NCBI RefSeq assembly: GCF_000230975.2
Contig: NC_021172.1
Coordinates: 1,426,001-1,490,000 of the forward strand
Reading direction: 5' to 3'
DNA: 64,000 nucleotides
Source: Hyphomicrobium denitrificans 1NES1
GTDB taxonomy: Bacteria > Pseudomonadota > Alphaproteobacteria > Rhizobiales > Hyphomicrobiaceae
Positions 26,316 to 36,191 of the stretch are shown here, in pieces. Under the pieces are notes generated by a model. It had not been told where the DNA came from and ran no database searches. It saw nothing but the letters and a program-made list of their open reading frames with translations. Made by a program: the position numbers and the translations under genes. Position 1 is the stretch's first letter. Every line of letters begins with the position of its first letter.

Positions 26316-27542
26316 TTGAGCGAAGATTTTCACCGCATCAAGCGCCTGCCGCCATACGTTTTCGCGGAAGTTAACCGCCTGAAGGCGGCTGCGCGTGCGC
26401 GCGGTGCCGACATCATCGACCTTGGCATGGGCAACCCCGACATGCCGACGCCGCAGCACATCGTCGACAAGTTGGTCGAGACAGTCAATAAGCCGCGAAC
26501 CCACCGGTACTCCGCTTCAAAAGGCATACCTGGGTTGCGCAAGGCTCAGGCAGCCTATTACGCGCGCCGGTTCGGCGTGAAGCTCGATCCCGAAACCGAG
26601 ATCGTGGCGACGCTCGGATCGAAAGAGGGGTTCGCCAATATCGCGCAGGCGATTGCCGCGCCGGGCGATGTCGTGCTCGTTCCGAACCCAACCTATCCGA
26701 TCCACGCTTTCGGCTTCATCATCGCGGGCGCCTCGATCCGCCATCTTCCCGCGAACAACGGCGAGGATTTTCTGCGTGCCATCGATCATGCGGTAAAGCA
26801 TTCGATCCCCAAGCCGCTCGCGGTCGTCATTTCGTTTCCCTCCAATCCGACCGCGATGGTTGCCGACCTCGAATTCTACAAAGATGCGGTGGCGCTGGCG
26901 AAGAAGCACGACATCATCGTTCTGTCCGATATCGCCTATGCCGAACTCTACTATGACGGCGTTCCGCCACCCTCGATTTTACAGGTCCCGGGGGCCAAGG
27001 ACGTCTCGGTCGAATTCACCTCGCTTTCCAAGACTTACAATATGCCGGGCTGGCGTATGGGCTTCGCGGTCGGCAACGAGCGGCTGATCGGAGCCCTGGC
27101 GCGTGTCAAATCCTATCTCGATTATGGTGCGTTTACGCCGATCCAAGTCGCGGCGGCCGCGGCGCTGAACGGTCCCCAGGATTGCGTCGATGAGATCCGC
27201 GCCACGTACAAGAGCCGGCGCGACGCGCTTGTCGAAAGCTTTGGCCGTGCCGGCTTTCACATCCCCTCTCCTCCGGCGACGATGTTCGCCTGGGCTCCGG
27301 TTCCTGAGCGCTACAGGGAGCTGGGTTCTGTCGAGTTCGCTAAATTGCTGATCGAGAAGGCCGATGTTGCGGTTTCACCGGGCGTTGGCTTCGGTGAGCA
27401 TGGCGAAGGCTTCATTCGCATCGCGCTTGTCGAGAACGAGCAGCGCATTCGCCAGGCCGCACGATCGATAAAGAAGCTATTCTCGGAAACGAGCCGATCC
27501 GAGCATCGAGAAACCCGCCCTCAGAAATCCGCCACACGATAG
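26316..27542 (+). CDS. PLP-dependent class I/II aminotransferase (alanine/diaminopimelate aminotransferase-like)
   Basis: A ~408-residue fold-type I aminotransferase. LPPYVFAEVNRLK and DIIDLGMGNPDMPTP open the protein, and the PLP lysine lies in FTSLSKTYNMPGWRMGFAVGN. It closes with the RIALVENEQRIRQA substrate-carboxylate region. The start is probably TTG at 26316, with GAGG ten bases upstream; GTG at 26292 is the alternative. It lies 10 bases before hom, and the order aminotransferase-hom-glpX-recJ is common in Hyphomicrobiales. Homologues act as glutamate-pyruvate transaminases; the exact substrate is not shown. Confidence 0.9.
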   Translation: MSEDFHRIKRLPPYVFAEVNRLKAAARARGADIIDLGMGNPDMPTPQHIVDKLVETVNKPRTHRYSASKGIPGLRKAQAAYYARRFGVKLDPETEIVATLGSKEGFANIAQAIAAPGDVVLVPNPTYPIHAFGFIIAGASIRHLPANNGEDFLRAIDHAVKHSIPKPLAVVISFPSNPTAMVADLEFYKDAVALAKKHDIIVLSDIAYAELYYDGVPPPSILQVPGAKDVSVEFTSLSKTYNMPGWRMGFAVGNERLIGALARVKSYLDYGAFTPIQVAAAAALNGPQDCVDEIRATYKSRRDALVESFGRAGFHIPSPPATMFAWAPVPERYRELGSVEFAKLLIEKADVAVSPGVGFGEHGEGFIRIALVENEQRIRQAARSIKKLFSETSRSEHRETRPQKSATR

Positions 27543-27552
27543 TCAGCGAGCA

Positions 27553-28878
27553 ATGGAACCCCTTACACTCGGTATAGCCGGAGTTGGCACGGTCGGTGGT
27601 GGCCTGCTGGAGCTTCTGACCACGAACGGCGCGCATTTTGCGAACATCGTCGGGCGCGAAATCCGCGTGACCGGCGTTTCGGCGCGCAGCCGCGACAAGC
27701 TCAGGGGAGTCGCGATCGGCGGTTTCCAGTGGTTCGACGATCCGGTGGCGCTGGCGAAGGACCCGTCAAACAACGTGTTCATCGAATTGATCGGTGGCGA
27801 GGACGGCGTGGCCAAGGCGGCGGTCGAGGCCGCGCTTCAGGCAAAGAAACATGTCGTGACCGCCAATAAAGCTCTGCTTGCAAAGCACGGGATCGAACTG
27901 GCGCGGCTTGCCGAGAAGAACGGCGTTGCGTTGAACTTCGAGGCAGCCGTCGCAGGCGGCATTCCGATCATCAAGACGCTGCGCGAAGCGCTGGGCGCGA
28001 ACCGCGTCCGGCGCGTCTACGGTATTTTGAATGGCACCTGCAACTTTATCCTGACGCAAATGCAGAGCGAGAACCGTCCATTCGCGGAGGTTCTGAAGGA
28101 AGCGCAGGCGCTCGGATACGCGGAGGCCGATCCGACGTTCGACATCGGCGGCTTCGATTCAGCGCACAAGCTCGCACTGCTCACGAGTCTCGCTTTTGGG
28201 ACGAAGGTCGCCTTCGACCAGATCCACGTCGAGGGCATCCAGACGATCACGGAAGCCGACATCGAAGCCGCCGACAGCCTCGGTTACCGCATCAAGCTGT
28301 TGGGCGTTGCGGCCGAAACGGAGACTGGCATCGAGGCACGGGTATCGCCGGCTCTCGTCCTTAAAGATTCGGCCATTGCGGAAGTCTCAGGCGTCACCAA
28401 TGCCATCGCCATCGAGGGCGATTTCTCGGGCAGCATTCTGCTCGTCGGGGCGGGAGCGGGTGCCAAGCCGACGGCATCTGCAGTCGCCGGTGATATTCTC
28501 GATATCGCACGCGGCTTGATCGTGCCGCCGTTCGTTACGCCTGTCGCAAAGCTCAAGCCGCATAAGCGTGCCAAGCTCGACCGGCATTACGGGTCCTACT
28601 ACGTCCGGCTGGCACTCTACGATAAGCCGGGCGCCATGGCCGCGGTCGCCAAGAGCATGGGCGACCAGGGCATCTCGCTCGAGAGCATCGTGCAGCATCG
28701 GCCGCAGACTCTGCATGCGCCGCGCACCGCTCCGCAGCGGTCCAAGGACAAGGCACAGCCGGTGATCATCATTACGCATGAGACGACCGAAGAAGCGATG
28801 CGCAAGGCGCTGGCGGCGATCGAGAAGGACGGCAACGTCACCGAGACCCCGCAGATGATCCGCATCGAAGAACTGTAG
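27553..28878 (+). CDS. hom: Homoserine dehydrogenase
   Basis: A 441-residue enzyme that reduces aspartate semialdehyde to homoserine for threonine and methionine. It has the Rossmann motif GIAGVGTVGGGLLELL, VVTANKALLAKHG, NGTCNFILTQM, AQALGYAEADPTFDIGGFDSAHKLALL with the catalytic lysine region, and a C-terminal ACT domain (about 350-440) for feedback control. It follows the aminotransferase gene at 10 bases and precedes glpX at 50 bases, likely as an operon. Confidence 0.96.
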   Translation: MEPLTLGIAGVGTVGGGLLELLTTNGAHFANIVGREIRVTGVSARSRDKLRGVAIGGFQWFDDPVALAKDPSNNVFIELIGGEDGVAKAAVEAALQAKKHVVTANKALLAKHGIELARLAEKNGVALNFEAAVAGGIPIIKTLREALGANRVRRVYGILNGTCNFILTQMQSENRPFAEVLKEAQALGYAEADPTFDIGGFDSAHKLALLTSLAFGTKVAFDQIHVEGIQTITEADIEAADSLGYRIKLLGVAAETETGIEARVSPALVLKDSAIAEVSGVTNAIAIEGDFSGSILLVGAGAGAKPTASAVAGDILDIARGLIVPPFVTPVAKLKPHKRAKLDRHYGSYYVRLALYDKPGAMAAVAKSMGDQGISLESIVQHRPQTLHAPRTAPQRSKDKAQPVIIITHETTEEAMRKALAAIEKDGNVTETPQMIRIEEL

Positions 28879-28928
28879 AATTTGAGATTCTGAGCATTGG
28901 CCAACATATGGTCCGGAAGGATGAGGAT

Positions 28929-29930
28929 ATGAGCAAGGCGGAGCAATCGAACGGGGTGCACGGTCCGGGACTGGAGCGCATCCTGGTGCTGGAATTGGCG
29001 CGCGTAACGGAAGCTGCGGCGATTGCGGCGGCCCATCTTCGCGGACGTGGCAACGAAAAGGCCGCCGACAAGGCTGCCGTCGATGCGATGCGCAAGGAGC
29101 TCGGCCGTGTCGAGATCCAGGGCACCGTCGTCATCGGCGAAGGTGAAATGGATGAAGCGCCGATGCTCTACATCGGCGAGAAGGTCGGCACCGGCGAAGG
29201 ACCGGAGGTCGATATCGCGGTCGATCCGCTCGAAGGGACGACGATCTGCGCCAAGGCGATGCCGAACGCGCTCGCGGTGCTTGCCATAGCCGAGCGTGGC
29301 GGCTTCCTGCATGCGCCGGACATGTACATGAACAAGATCGCGGTTGGGCCCGGATATCCGGAAGGTGTCGTCGATCTCGATGCGACGCCTGGTGACAATC
29401 TCCAAGCTTTGGCCAAGGCCAAAGGCGTGCCGATCAACGAGATCATGGCCTGCATTCTCGACCGTCCGCGGCATGCGGAACTGATCAGGGCCGTGCGCGA
29501 AGTGGGCGCCGGAGTGCAGCTCATTCCCGACGGCGACATCGCGGGCGTCATTTGGACGACAGACCCGAAAGAAACCGGCATCGATATCTATATGGGTTCC
29601 GGCGGCGCACCTGAGGGCGTGCTGGCGGCAGCGGCGCTGCGCTGCATCGGCGGACAGATCCAGGGCCGCCTCATGCCGATGAAAGACGAAGAGCGTATTC
29701 GCGCCGAGAAGATGGGCATCACCGACATCAACAGAAAGTTCAAGCTGGAGGACATGGCTTCCGCTGACGTCGTGTTCTCTGCAACCGGCGTGACCGACGG
29801 CTCGCTGCTCAAGGGCGTGCGCATCAGAGGCGATTTCGCCGAGACCGAAACGGTCGTCATGCGCTCCAAGACAGGGACCGTCCGGAGAATCAAGTCGACC
29901 GTTCGCAACGTCGGCGCGCGCTTTATCTAG
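28929..29930 (+). CDS. glpX: Class II fructose-1,6-bisphosphatase
   Basis: A 333-residue metal-dependent phosphatase with GTVVIGEGEMDEAPMLYIGE and DIAVDPLEGTT, the lithium-sensitive phosphatase motifs binding Mn2+/Mg2+. GGAPEGVLAAAALRCIGG follows further along. The ATG at 28929 is chosen because GAGG lies just upstream; the frame opens at 28908. It acts in gluconeogenesis and sugar-phosphate regeneration, joining tkt and pgk in central carbon flow. Confidence 0.95.
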   Translation: MSKAEQSNGVHGPGLERILVLELARVTEAAAIAAAHLRGRGNEKAADKAAVDAMRKELGRVEIQGTVVIGEGEMDEAPMLYIGEKVGTGEGPEVDIAVDPLEGTTICAKAMPNALAVLAIAERGGFLHAPDMYMNKIAVGPGYPEGVVDLDATPGDNLQALAKAKGVPINEIMACILDRPRHAELIRAVREVGAGVQLIPDGDIAGVIWTTDPKETGIDIYMGSGGAPEGVLAAAALRCIGGQIQGRLMPMKDEERIRAEKMGITDINRKFKLEDMASADVVFSATGVTDGSLLKGVRIRGDFAETETVVMRSKTGTVRRIKSTVRNVGARFI

Positions 29931-30034
29931 CCATAATCGACAGCGTCTCGGCTGTGGGCGCGTGGCCTGCGGCGTACGTGCGCTTGCGCGAATCGACATA
30001 CAACTTGGCAACGGGAAGCAGAGGGGGGGCTCCG

Positions 30035-31885
30035 GTGCGCTCAACAAGTTTGGCGAAGGTCGCATTCGAGAGCCGTGAAGACGGCGCTGCATTTCTTGGA
30101 GTTCGGGCGAGCGCACGCGGCTTCCATTGGCGCGAACGTTTGCGACCCGAATTGAGGTCCCTTGCAACGGCGATCGGCCAGCATCACGGCTTGCCCGAGC
30201 TGATGGGGCGCATTCTCGCGGCGCGCGGTATTGGTCTTGAGGCCGTCCCCGGCTTCCTCGATCCGACGCTTAAATCGCTGATGCCCGATCCGAGCGCGCT
30301 TCGGGACATGGACAAAGCGGCATCGCGGCTCGCTGATGCCATTGAAGCTAGGCAACGGATCGCGATCTTCGGCGACTACGACGTTGACGGCGCCTGCTCC
30401 TCGGCACTTCTCAACCGCTTTCTTTCGCACCACGACGTGCCGTCGCGCATCTACATTCCGGACCGACTGTTTGAAGGCTATGGACCGAACGTCGGCGCCA
30501 TCGAAGCGCTCGTTAATGAAGGCGCCAGACTGATCGTCACGGTCGATTGCGGCACGACAAGTTTCGAGCCGTTGGCGGCTGCGCGTAAGCTCGGCGCGGA
30601 CGTTGTCGTCATCGATCACCATCAGGCTGACGAGCGGCTGCCGGAGGTCGAAGCGGTCGTCAATCCGAACCGCCAGGACGATGTGTCGGGGCAGGGGATG
30701 CTCTGTGCTGCCGGCGTCGTTTTTCTCGTTCTCGTCGCAGTAACGCGCGAACTCAGGCGGCGCGGATTTTACAGATCGACACGAGAACCGGACCTGCTGG
30801 CGCTGCTCGACCTCGTGGCGCTCGCGACGGTTGCCGACGTCGTTCCGTTGACGGGCCTCAACCGTGCCTACGTCAAAAAAGGTCTGGCGGTGATGCGCGC
30901 CCGTGAGAACGTCGGGCTGACAGCGTTGGCCGATGCGGCGGGACTTACCACCCCGCCAACGCCCTATCATCTCGGATTCATTTTCGGGCCGCGCATCAAT
31001 GCCGGCGGACGCATCGGCAATGCAGCGCTGGGCGCGACGTTGCTCTCCACGACCGATCCGGTCGAAGCGCAGAAAATCGCCGAGCTGCTCAATCGCCTCA
31101 ACAAAGAGCGCAAAGACATCGAGACGACGATGCTCGAAGAGGCGCTCGCCATCGCTGACCGGCAGATGACGGACGACCCCTCGCGTGCAATGATCGTCGT
31201 CGCATCCGAGACTTGGCATAAAGGCGTTGTCGGACTGGTTGCCAGCCGCCTCGTGGAGCGCTTCCGCAGGCCCGCGTGCGTCATCGCCTGGGAAGCGGAA
31301 GCGTCACGATCACATGAGGGGACGGGATCGCTGCGGTCCGTACCTGGTGTCGATCTCGGTTCTGCGGTGCGCGCGGCGGTCGCGGCAGGATTGCTCATCA
31401 AAGGCGGCGGCCACGCCATGGCCGCTGGCTTGACTGTCGGGCGGCAGAATCTTGCGGCGCTCGAAACGCATTTCCTTACTCAGCTTGGCACTGTAATGGT
31501 GGCTGTAAACGAGGCTGCGGGACTCGACATCGACGCGGCGCTGGTCGCATCCGGTGCCACAGTCGAATTGATGGATCTCATTGAGCGCGTCAGCCCGTTC
31601 GGGCAGGGGAATCCGGAAGCTCGCTTCGTGCTGCCGGCGCACCGCGTGAAATTTGCCAAGGTCGTCGGCGATACGCACGCGCGGGTGCTGCTCGAGGGCG
31701 GCGATGGAGCCCGTCTCGACGCCATCGCGTTCCGCGCCGCGGGCCAGCCGCTTGGCGACCTTTTGATGTCTGCCGGGGGTATGCCGCTGCATGTTGCGGG
31801 TCACCTCAGGCGCGACACCTGGGGCGGTCGCGATCGGGTCGAACTCCAGATCGAAGATGCGGCGGATCCGCGCCGCCAGCCCTGA
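30035..31885 (+). CDS. recJ: Single-stranded-DNA-specific exonuclease RecJ
   Basis: A ~616-residue DHH-family 5'-3' exonuclease. Motifs seen are IFGDYDVDGACSSALL (motif I), VDCGTTSFE, VVIDHHQADERLP (the DHH motif), ATVADVVPL, and the DHHA1 region with GRINAGGRIGNA-like FGPRINAGGRIGNAALGA and GGGHAMAAGLTV. A C-terminal OB-like domain follows. GTG at 30035 with GAGGGGG upstream is the likely start; the frame opens at 29954. It repairs stalled forks and acts in mismatch repair. It closes the hom-glpX-recJ group. Confidence 0.94.
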   Translation: MRSTSLAKVAFESREDGAAFLGVRASARGFHWRERLRPELRSLATAIGQHHGLPELMGRILAARGIGLEAVPGFLDPTLKSLMPDPSALRDMDKAASRLADAIEARQRIAIFGDYDVDGACSSALLNRFLSHHDVPSRIYIPDRLFEGYGPNVGAIEALVNEGARLIVTVDCGTTSFEPLAAARKLGADVVVIDHHQADERLPEVEAVVNPNRQDDVSGQGMLCAAGVVFLVLVAVTRELRRRGFYRSTREPDLLALLDLVALATVADVVPLTGLNRAYVKKGLAVMRARENVGLTALADAAGLTTPPTPYHLGFIFGPRINAGGRIGNAALGATLLSTTDPVEAQKIAELLNRLNKERKDIETTMLEEALAIADRQMTDDPSRAMIVVASETWHKGVVGLVASRLVERFRRPACVIAWEAEASRSHEGTGSLRSVPGVDLGSAVRAAVAAGLLIKGGGHAMAAGLTVGRQNLAALETHFLTQLGTVMVAVNEAAGLDIDAALVASGATVELMDLIERVSPFGQGNPEARFVLPAHRVKFAKVVGDTHARVLLEGGDGARLDAIAFRAAGQPLGDLLMSAGGMPLHVAGHLRRDTWGGRDRVELQIEDAADPRRQP

Positions 31886-31996
31886 AATTCGCGCCTGATT
31901 TGGACGACCATCCTGTCGCAGGATCGTGCCGATGAGCCACGCTTGCCAAGGACGCCCGAAGCCGACTATAGGGATGCCTTTCCGGACGGCGGCCAT

Positions 31997-32071
31997 GCTC
32001 CCTTCGTCTATCGGTTAGGACGTCAGATTTTCAATCTGAAAAGACGGGTTCGACTCCCGTAGGGAGCGCCA
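31997..32071 (+). tRNA. tRNA-Glu (TTC anticodon), CCA encoded
   Basis: The acceptor stem GCTCCCT (31997-32003) pairs with AGGGAGC (32061-32067), followed by G and an encoded CCA at 32069-32071. The anticodon arm CAGAT-TTTCA-ATCTG carries TTC, and the T arm is ACGGG-TTCGACT-CCCGT. The D arm contains CGGTTAGGA. All four arms fold cleanly. Confidence 0.97.
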
Positions 32072-32225
32072 GTCACTTTTTTGGTTTTGATTTCGTTGAG
32101 TTTTTTTGCCGATTTGGCCGGAACGGGGCGCGAAGGTGGTGTCGGCCCTCCAGCGTGCGGAAATTCAGGCTTGGTGGCGGCCATCACAGCCGCCGCAGTT
32201 TGGCCTGGGTTCAGTCTTGCACCAT

Positions 32226-32813
32226 TCAGATCTTGACTTCGGCGTGCTTGCGCAGGCGCAACGCGAAACCGACAAGCAGGAAGCCATAGATCAGCGCAAA
32301 CATGCCAATGGTAAAGGCGAGGCCAAGTGCGCCGGCGCCAGGGAACATTAGGATCAGGACTCCGAACAGCACCGAGACTACACCGCTGGCGATCAGAAGC
32401 CATTCGTCGTCGATTTCCTTGCGCAGGCGGATCGCACCGACAATTTCGAACACGCCCGCCGCGATCGCCCATCCGGCAATGAAGTACAACAGGACGAGTC
32501 CGGTGATGCCGGGCCAAGCCAACGTCACGGCACCTGTCAAGATGCCAAGCACGCCGACCAGTGCGAGCCACCAGCGCGGAGCCGGTGTGTCGCCCATGAT
32601 CGCGGCGCCGATTGCAAGCCCGCCGTCGAACAGCGCGAAGACACCGTAGAGAATGACCAGAGTGAAAAGCGACAGGCCTGGCCAGATGATCGTCAGCAGG
32701 CCAAAGATGATGGCGCAGATTCCGCGCAACAGGATGAGCAACCAGTTGCGCGCCAATCCATCGAGCATGGGCCGCATGAGAACAGTGCCGGGGGGATAGC
32801 TTCGTGCTGTCAT
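32226..32813 (-). CDS. HdeD-family membrane protein
   Basis: This 195-residue integral membrane protein has six predicted helices. Characteristic sequences are RNWLLILLRGICAIIFGLLTIIWPGLSLFTLVILYGVFALFDG, and repeated G-x-x-x-x-x-x-P motifs at helix ends (LAWPGITGLVLLY, LMFPGAGALGLAF), which are family hallmarks. ATG at 32813 follows AGAGAGGTTGAT. HdeD supports acid resistance in E. coli; alphaproteobacterial members are mostly uncharacterised. Confidence 0.88.
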   Translation of the reverse strand: MTARSYPPGTVLMRPMLDGLARNWLLILLRGICAIIFGLLTIIWPGLSLFTLVILYGVFALFDGGLAIGAAIMGDTPAPRWWLALVGVLGILTGAVTLAWPGITGLVLLYFIAGWAIAAGVFEIVGAIRLRKEIDDEWLLIASGVVSVLFGVLILMFPGAGALGLAFTIGMFALIYGFLLVGFALRLRKHAEVKI

Positions 32814-33046
32814 ATCAACCTCTCTGGAGCTAGAGCTTGGAAGCGGCAAAGCACCGGCCGGTAAAGGGCCGAACGGCAAATTTAGTCTCTATACGGACCG
32901 CGATATAGTCAATCGAAGAGACGGATGGACTGCGGCAGCAGTGGGCTTTGGTAAATGAGAAATGGAAATTCGAGTTCAAAATTCAATGAGATATAGTATT
33001 TCCATGTGACCGGAAGCGGGAGGTCATCGTCGCCGCCTCCCGCAAT

Positions 33047-33790
33047 TCATTCACCGGCAAGACGTTTGCTTCGCTTTGCATTCCGCGATTTTTCTTTTTT
33101 TGCCGCGACCTTCGCCTTCGATTTTTTGTGACCGCTCGGAGTTTCGGCTTTGGATTTCTTTGCCGTTTTTTTCTTGTGAGCAGACGTGCGGTGTTGCGCG
33201 TGAGGTTCGTCGATTTTCGCAGAAGCGGACTCGGCTGCTGACGACCGGGCACGCTTGTCAGGATCTCGAGGCTTCGGCATTTCTTCAGCCGCAGCTTCTT
33301 CGATGAATTTCGGTTGACGCTGTTTCAGGGCTGCGAAGGTCTGCTCGTTGAGCGTCAGCTTTTCAGTTTTTTGAGAAACCTCGGTCTCTCGTACAGGCTT
33401 TTTCTCCTTGCGCGAACGAGCGTCTGTGGCTTGCGGCGCGTCATCCGCTTTCGCGACGGCTGTCCGCTTCTGTTTCTGTTCTTCGCCCTTTTGTTTTACC
33501 GGAGGCGATTGCTTGGCTGGGTTCTTTGCAGCAAGGATTTCCTGCTTTGTCTTCTCGACCTCGGCCTTGGAAACCTCGCCGTCTGCAATCAATGCATTGA
33601 GGCAAGACTTCGAGAGCTTCGGGCCCGCTCGTCTCATGCAGACGCGCAGCTCCTTCGATCCAACCTGGAATTGGCTGCAGTAGGCGTAATAATCGCTGGC
33701 GCAGTTCATCTGCGTCAGGAACCCGACGGCTGATGCACCGGAGACAGACAGCAGGAAAGCTGCCGTTGCTAAAAGGAGTGTTCTAGTCAT
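33047..33790 (-). CDS. Secreted protein with cysteine-rich head and histone-like lysine-rich tail
   Basis: A 247-residue protein. The signal peptide is cut near SGASA-VG. A short domain with four cysteines (about 30-65: NCASDYYAYCSQF, LRVCMRRAG, KSCLNALI) resembles GLG1/FGFR-type cysteine-rich repeats. The remaining 180 residues are Lys/Ala/Glu-rich and disordered, ending in histone-H1-like KKKTAKKSKA, KKSKAKVAAKKEKSR stretches. The cationic tail could bind nucleic acid, LPS or cell-wall polyanions. Function unknown. Confidence 0.8.
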   Translation of the reverse strand: MTRTLLLATAAFLLSVSGASAVGFLTQMNCASDYYAYCSQFQVGSKELRVCMRRAGPKLSKSCLNALIADGEVSKAEVEKTKQEILAAKNPAKQSPPVKQKGEEQKQKRTAVAKADDAPQATDARSRKEKKPVRETEVSQKTEKLTLNEQTFAALKQRQPKFIEEAAAEEMPKPRDPDKRARSSAAESASAKIDEPHAQHRTSAHKKKTAKKSKAETPSGHKKSKAKVAAKKEKSRNAKRSKRLAGE

Positions 33791-34014
33791 GGCTCAGAGC
33801 TATCTGTAATACGCAGCACCTCACATAGTTCCAGATGCGCCCCTTGAGGCCGTGTCATATGCGCGTTGCCCGTTCAGGTCTACTGAATAAGGCCGCGAAG
33901 TTTTTATGGTGAAGAAACCAATCGCCTGAATGCCCCGGATTTGGCGGCAGTCAGAGGGCAACAATTTGATGTGTATTGCGTTCAATGCTTCCGGCTCCGA
34001 TGGGCAGGATGCAA

Positions 34015-34299
34015 CTATCGGACCGCCGAGCGCTGGTAATACCAGATCGCCGCCAGCACGATCAGCGAGCCGATGACTGCGGCAATGATGTCGCGCAGCG
34101 AGATCGCGTATTTATCGAGATCGGGAAAGAGGCCGAAGAGACGGAATAAAAAGCCGCCAACCAGCGCGCCAGCCAATCCGAGCCTTAGATTTTTTGCGCG
34201 CCCAAATCCTTCTTTGCTCCAGGTGCTGAGCGATCCCGCCAAAGCGCCGCCGATGAGACCGACGACAATCCAGACGATGAACTGGTCGAGTGTCGGCAT
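34015..34299 (-). CDS. GlsB/YeaQ/YmgE-family stress-response membrane protein
   Basis: A 94-residue protein of the transglycosylase-associated family with three membrane segments. FIVWIVVGLIGGALAGSLS opens it and LGLAGALVGGFLFRLFGL forms the glycine-rich second segment. AGGAGG precedes the ATG. Family members are usually induced by general stress regulators; no clear EcfG-type promoter was found by eye. Confidence 0.88.
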   Translation of the reverse strand: MPTLDQFIVWIVVGLIGGALAGSLSTWSKEGFGRAKNLRLGLAGALVGGFLFRLFGLFPDLDKYAISLRDIIAAVIGSLIVLAAIWYYQRSAVR

Positions 34300-34454
34300 G
34301 CTGCGACCTCCTGCAAGAGAAGAAACTTACACCGGTTTCCGATTCCGGCATAGGCCGCGGCGCACGAACTCGCCCGACCTCGGTTAATGAGACCGTGACT
34401 TCGCCTTTTGAGTACTTCCGCTATGGCGTCAGGAACGATCGGGTGTCGCCGCCT

Positions 34455-36191
34455 CTAGCCGAACGTAAAGGCGTAAGCTTTGACGCCCGGATCGAGAAAT
34501 TCGATCGCAAATGTCCGATCCCTAATATCGCCGCTCTGCCGGACCAATTGATAGAGTCTCTCTCCTGTAACTGTTCCAAGTCCGTCCGCGGCAACGTCCG
34601 AACCGTGATTGTCGCCGGGTTCCTTGCCGTCGATCGTCACGCGAAAGCGTATGGCTTTTTGGTCGGCTCCTGGCCCGAGAACGAGGTGCAGATCGCGTGC
34701 ATGAAAGCGGTAGACGATACTGCCGCGCTCAGAATTAAGGACCGCGTGTTCGGGGCCAACCGTCCAATTTCCAGCCAGAGCCCACTGGTTGAGCATTTTC
34801 GGTTCGCCCCTGTAGTCGTGTGCGACGTCACGCGCAGCACCGCCGGACGATACGAAATTCGCGGCGCGCGCATAGCCGATGTAGGTTTCGGGAGACTCGA
34901 CATTGGCGAACACGGAGGCCGCCTCTGAGCCCGACGCGGAAACCGTCACCATCTCGTCGGCGACGTTGGTTCTCCCGGCTTCGGCTAGAAGCTTTTGAAT
35001 GACGCGCTCTGAGCCTGCGTAATCGCCTTCGCCGAAATGGTGATGACGGATGTTGCCATGTGCATCGATAAAGTAATGCGCTGGCCAGTACTGGTTCTTG
35101 AAGGCACGCCAGATCGCGAAGTTGTTGTCGATGGCAACGGGGTAATCGATCTTGAGATCGGAAACGGCCTTCCGGACATTCGCGACGTTTTTCTCGAATG
35201 CGAATTCGGGAGAATGCACGCCGATGACGACAAGGCCCTGGTCTTTATATTTTTCGGCCCAGGCGCGGACGTAAGGGATGCTTCTCAGGCAGTTGATGCA
35301 GGAATAGGTCCAGAAGTCGATGAGCACCACTTTGCCCTTCAGAGCATCGGGCGTAAGCGGCTTGGAGTTGAGCCATTCGACGGCTCCCGAAAGAGCGGGT
35401 GCGCGACCTTCAACAGGCAATGCTTCTGCGACAGCGGTGTTTTCGCGTTGATCATTTGCGGTGGGATTCGAATGCGCCAGATCGACGAGCCGCTGTTCCA
35501 ACGGCGCTGTGCTTGCAAGCGACAGTCGTGTCAGCAGGCCCGTGTCGGCGCCGAGGCCGATTGCGGCAACGGCAACCAGAACCGCAACGCCCAGGCCACG
35601 GCGAAGCCACTCGCCTGCCCCGAGCGACTGCTTCATCGCATTGAAGATGCGGCCGCCGGCCAATAACGCCAGCGCCAGCGACGTTGCGGCACCGGCTGCG
35701 TACGCCACGAGGAGCAAGGTTGTGCGTGCGCTCGCACCTTCAAGAGCGGCACCTGTCAAGATCAATCCTAGAACCGGTCCCGCGCAAGGTGCCCATAGAA
35801 GTCCCGTTGCGACACCCAGCAAGAGCGACGACCAGACGAACGATCGCGTCTCATCCGTCTCGACTCTTTGTACGAGACGATTGCCGAGCGCGACGACGGG
35901 GCGTGACAGCTGCTCCGACAACTCGGGAAAGATCAGCGTCAAACCGAAGAGCGCCATCACGAAGAGAGCAATGATGCGCCCGTAATCGTTCGCGGCAACA
36001 GCCCAGCCTCCGCCAATTGCTGCAAGCGTTGCAACGAGTGCGAAGGTTGTCGCCATGCCAAGGAGAATGAGTAACCCGCTTTTCAGAAAAGGCTGGTCGG
36101 CGCGCGAAAAGACGAACGGCAGAACAGGCAGAATGCAAGGGCTGACGATCGTGAGAATTCCGCCGAGGTAGGCGAGCAGAATAAGGAGCAT
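34455..36191 (-). CDS. dipZ: DipZ-type fusion: CcdA membrane domain, thioredoxin domain and C-terminal beta domain
   Basis: A 578-residue three-part protein. Residues 1-225 form a CcdA/DsbD-beta-like membrane domain with its cysteines in SPC (C19) and APC (C136). Residues 270-410 are a periplasmic thioredoxin-like domain with WTYSCINC, CxxC at C298/C301. The last ~150 residues are a beta-rich domain (ending PGVKAYAFTFG) of the DipZ C-terminal carbohydrate-binding-like type. It passes reducing power across the inner membrane. The ATG at 36191 is preferred to TTG at 36242. A separate ccdA occurs at 57046. Confidence 0.9.
   Translation of the reverse strand: MLLILLAYLGGILTIVSPCILPVLPFVFSRADQPFLKSGLLILLGMATTFALVATLAAIGGGWAVAANDYGRIIALFVMALFGLTLIFPELSEQLSRPVVALGNRLVQRVETDETRSFVWSSLLLGVATGLLWAPCAGPVLGLILTGAALEGASARTTLLLVAYAAGAATSLALALLAGGRIFNAMKQSLGAGEWLRRGLGVAVLVAVAAIGLGADTGLLTRLSLASTAPLEQRLVDLAHSNPTANDQRENTAVAEALPVEGRAPALSGAVEWLNSKPLTPDALKGKVVLIDFWTYSCINCLRSIPYVRAWAEKYKDQGLVVIGVHSPEFAFEKNVANVRKAVSDLKIDYPVAIDNNFAIWRAFKNQYWPAHYFIDAHGNIRHHHFGEGDYAGSERVIQKLLAEAGRTNVADEMVTVSASGSEAASVFANVESPETYIGYARAANFVSSGGAARDVAHDYRGEPKMLNQWALAGNWTVGPEHAVLNSERGSIVYRFHARDLHLVLGPGADQKAIRFRVTIDGKEPGDNHGSDVAADGLGTVTGERLYQLVRQSGDIRDRTFAIEFLDPGVKAYAFTFG

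Noticed and set aside
28617..30167. A 516-codon minus-strand frame across hom and glpX
   Set aside because: It spans two well-supported genes on the other strand and has no domain of its own.
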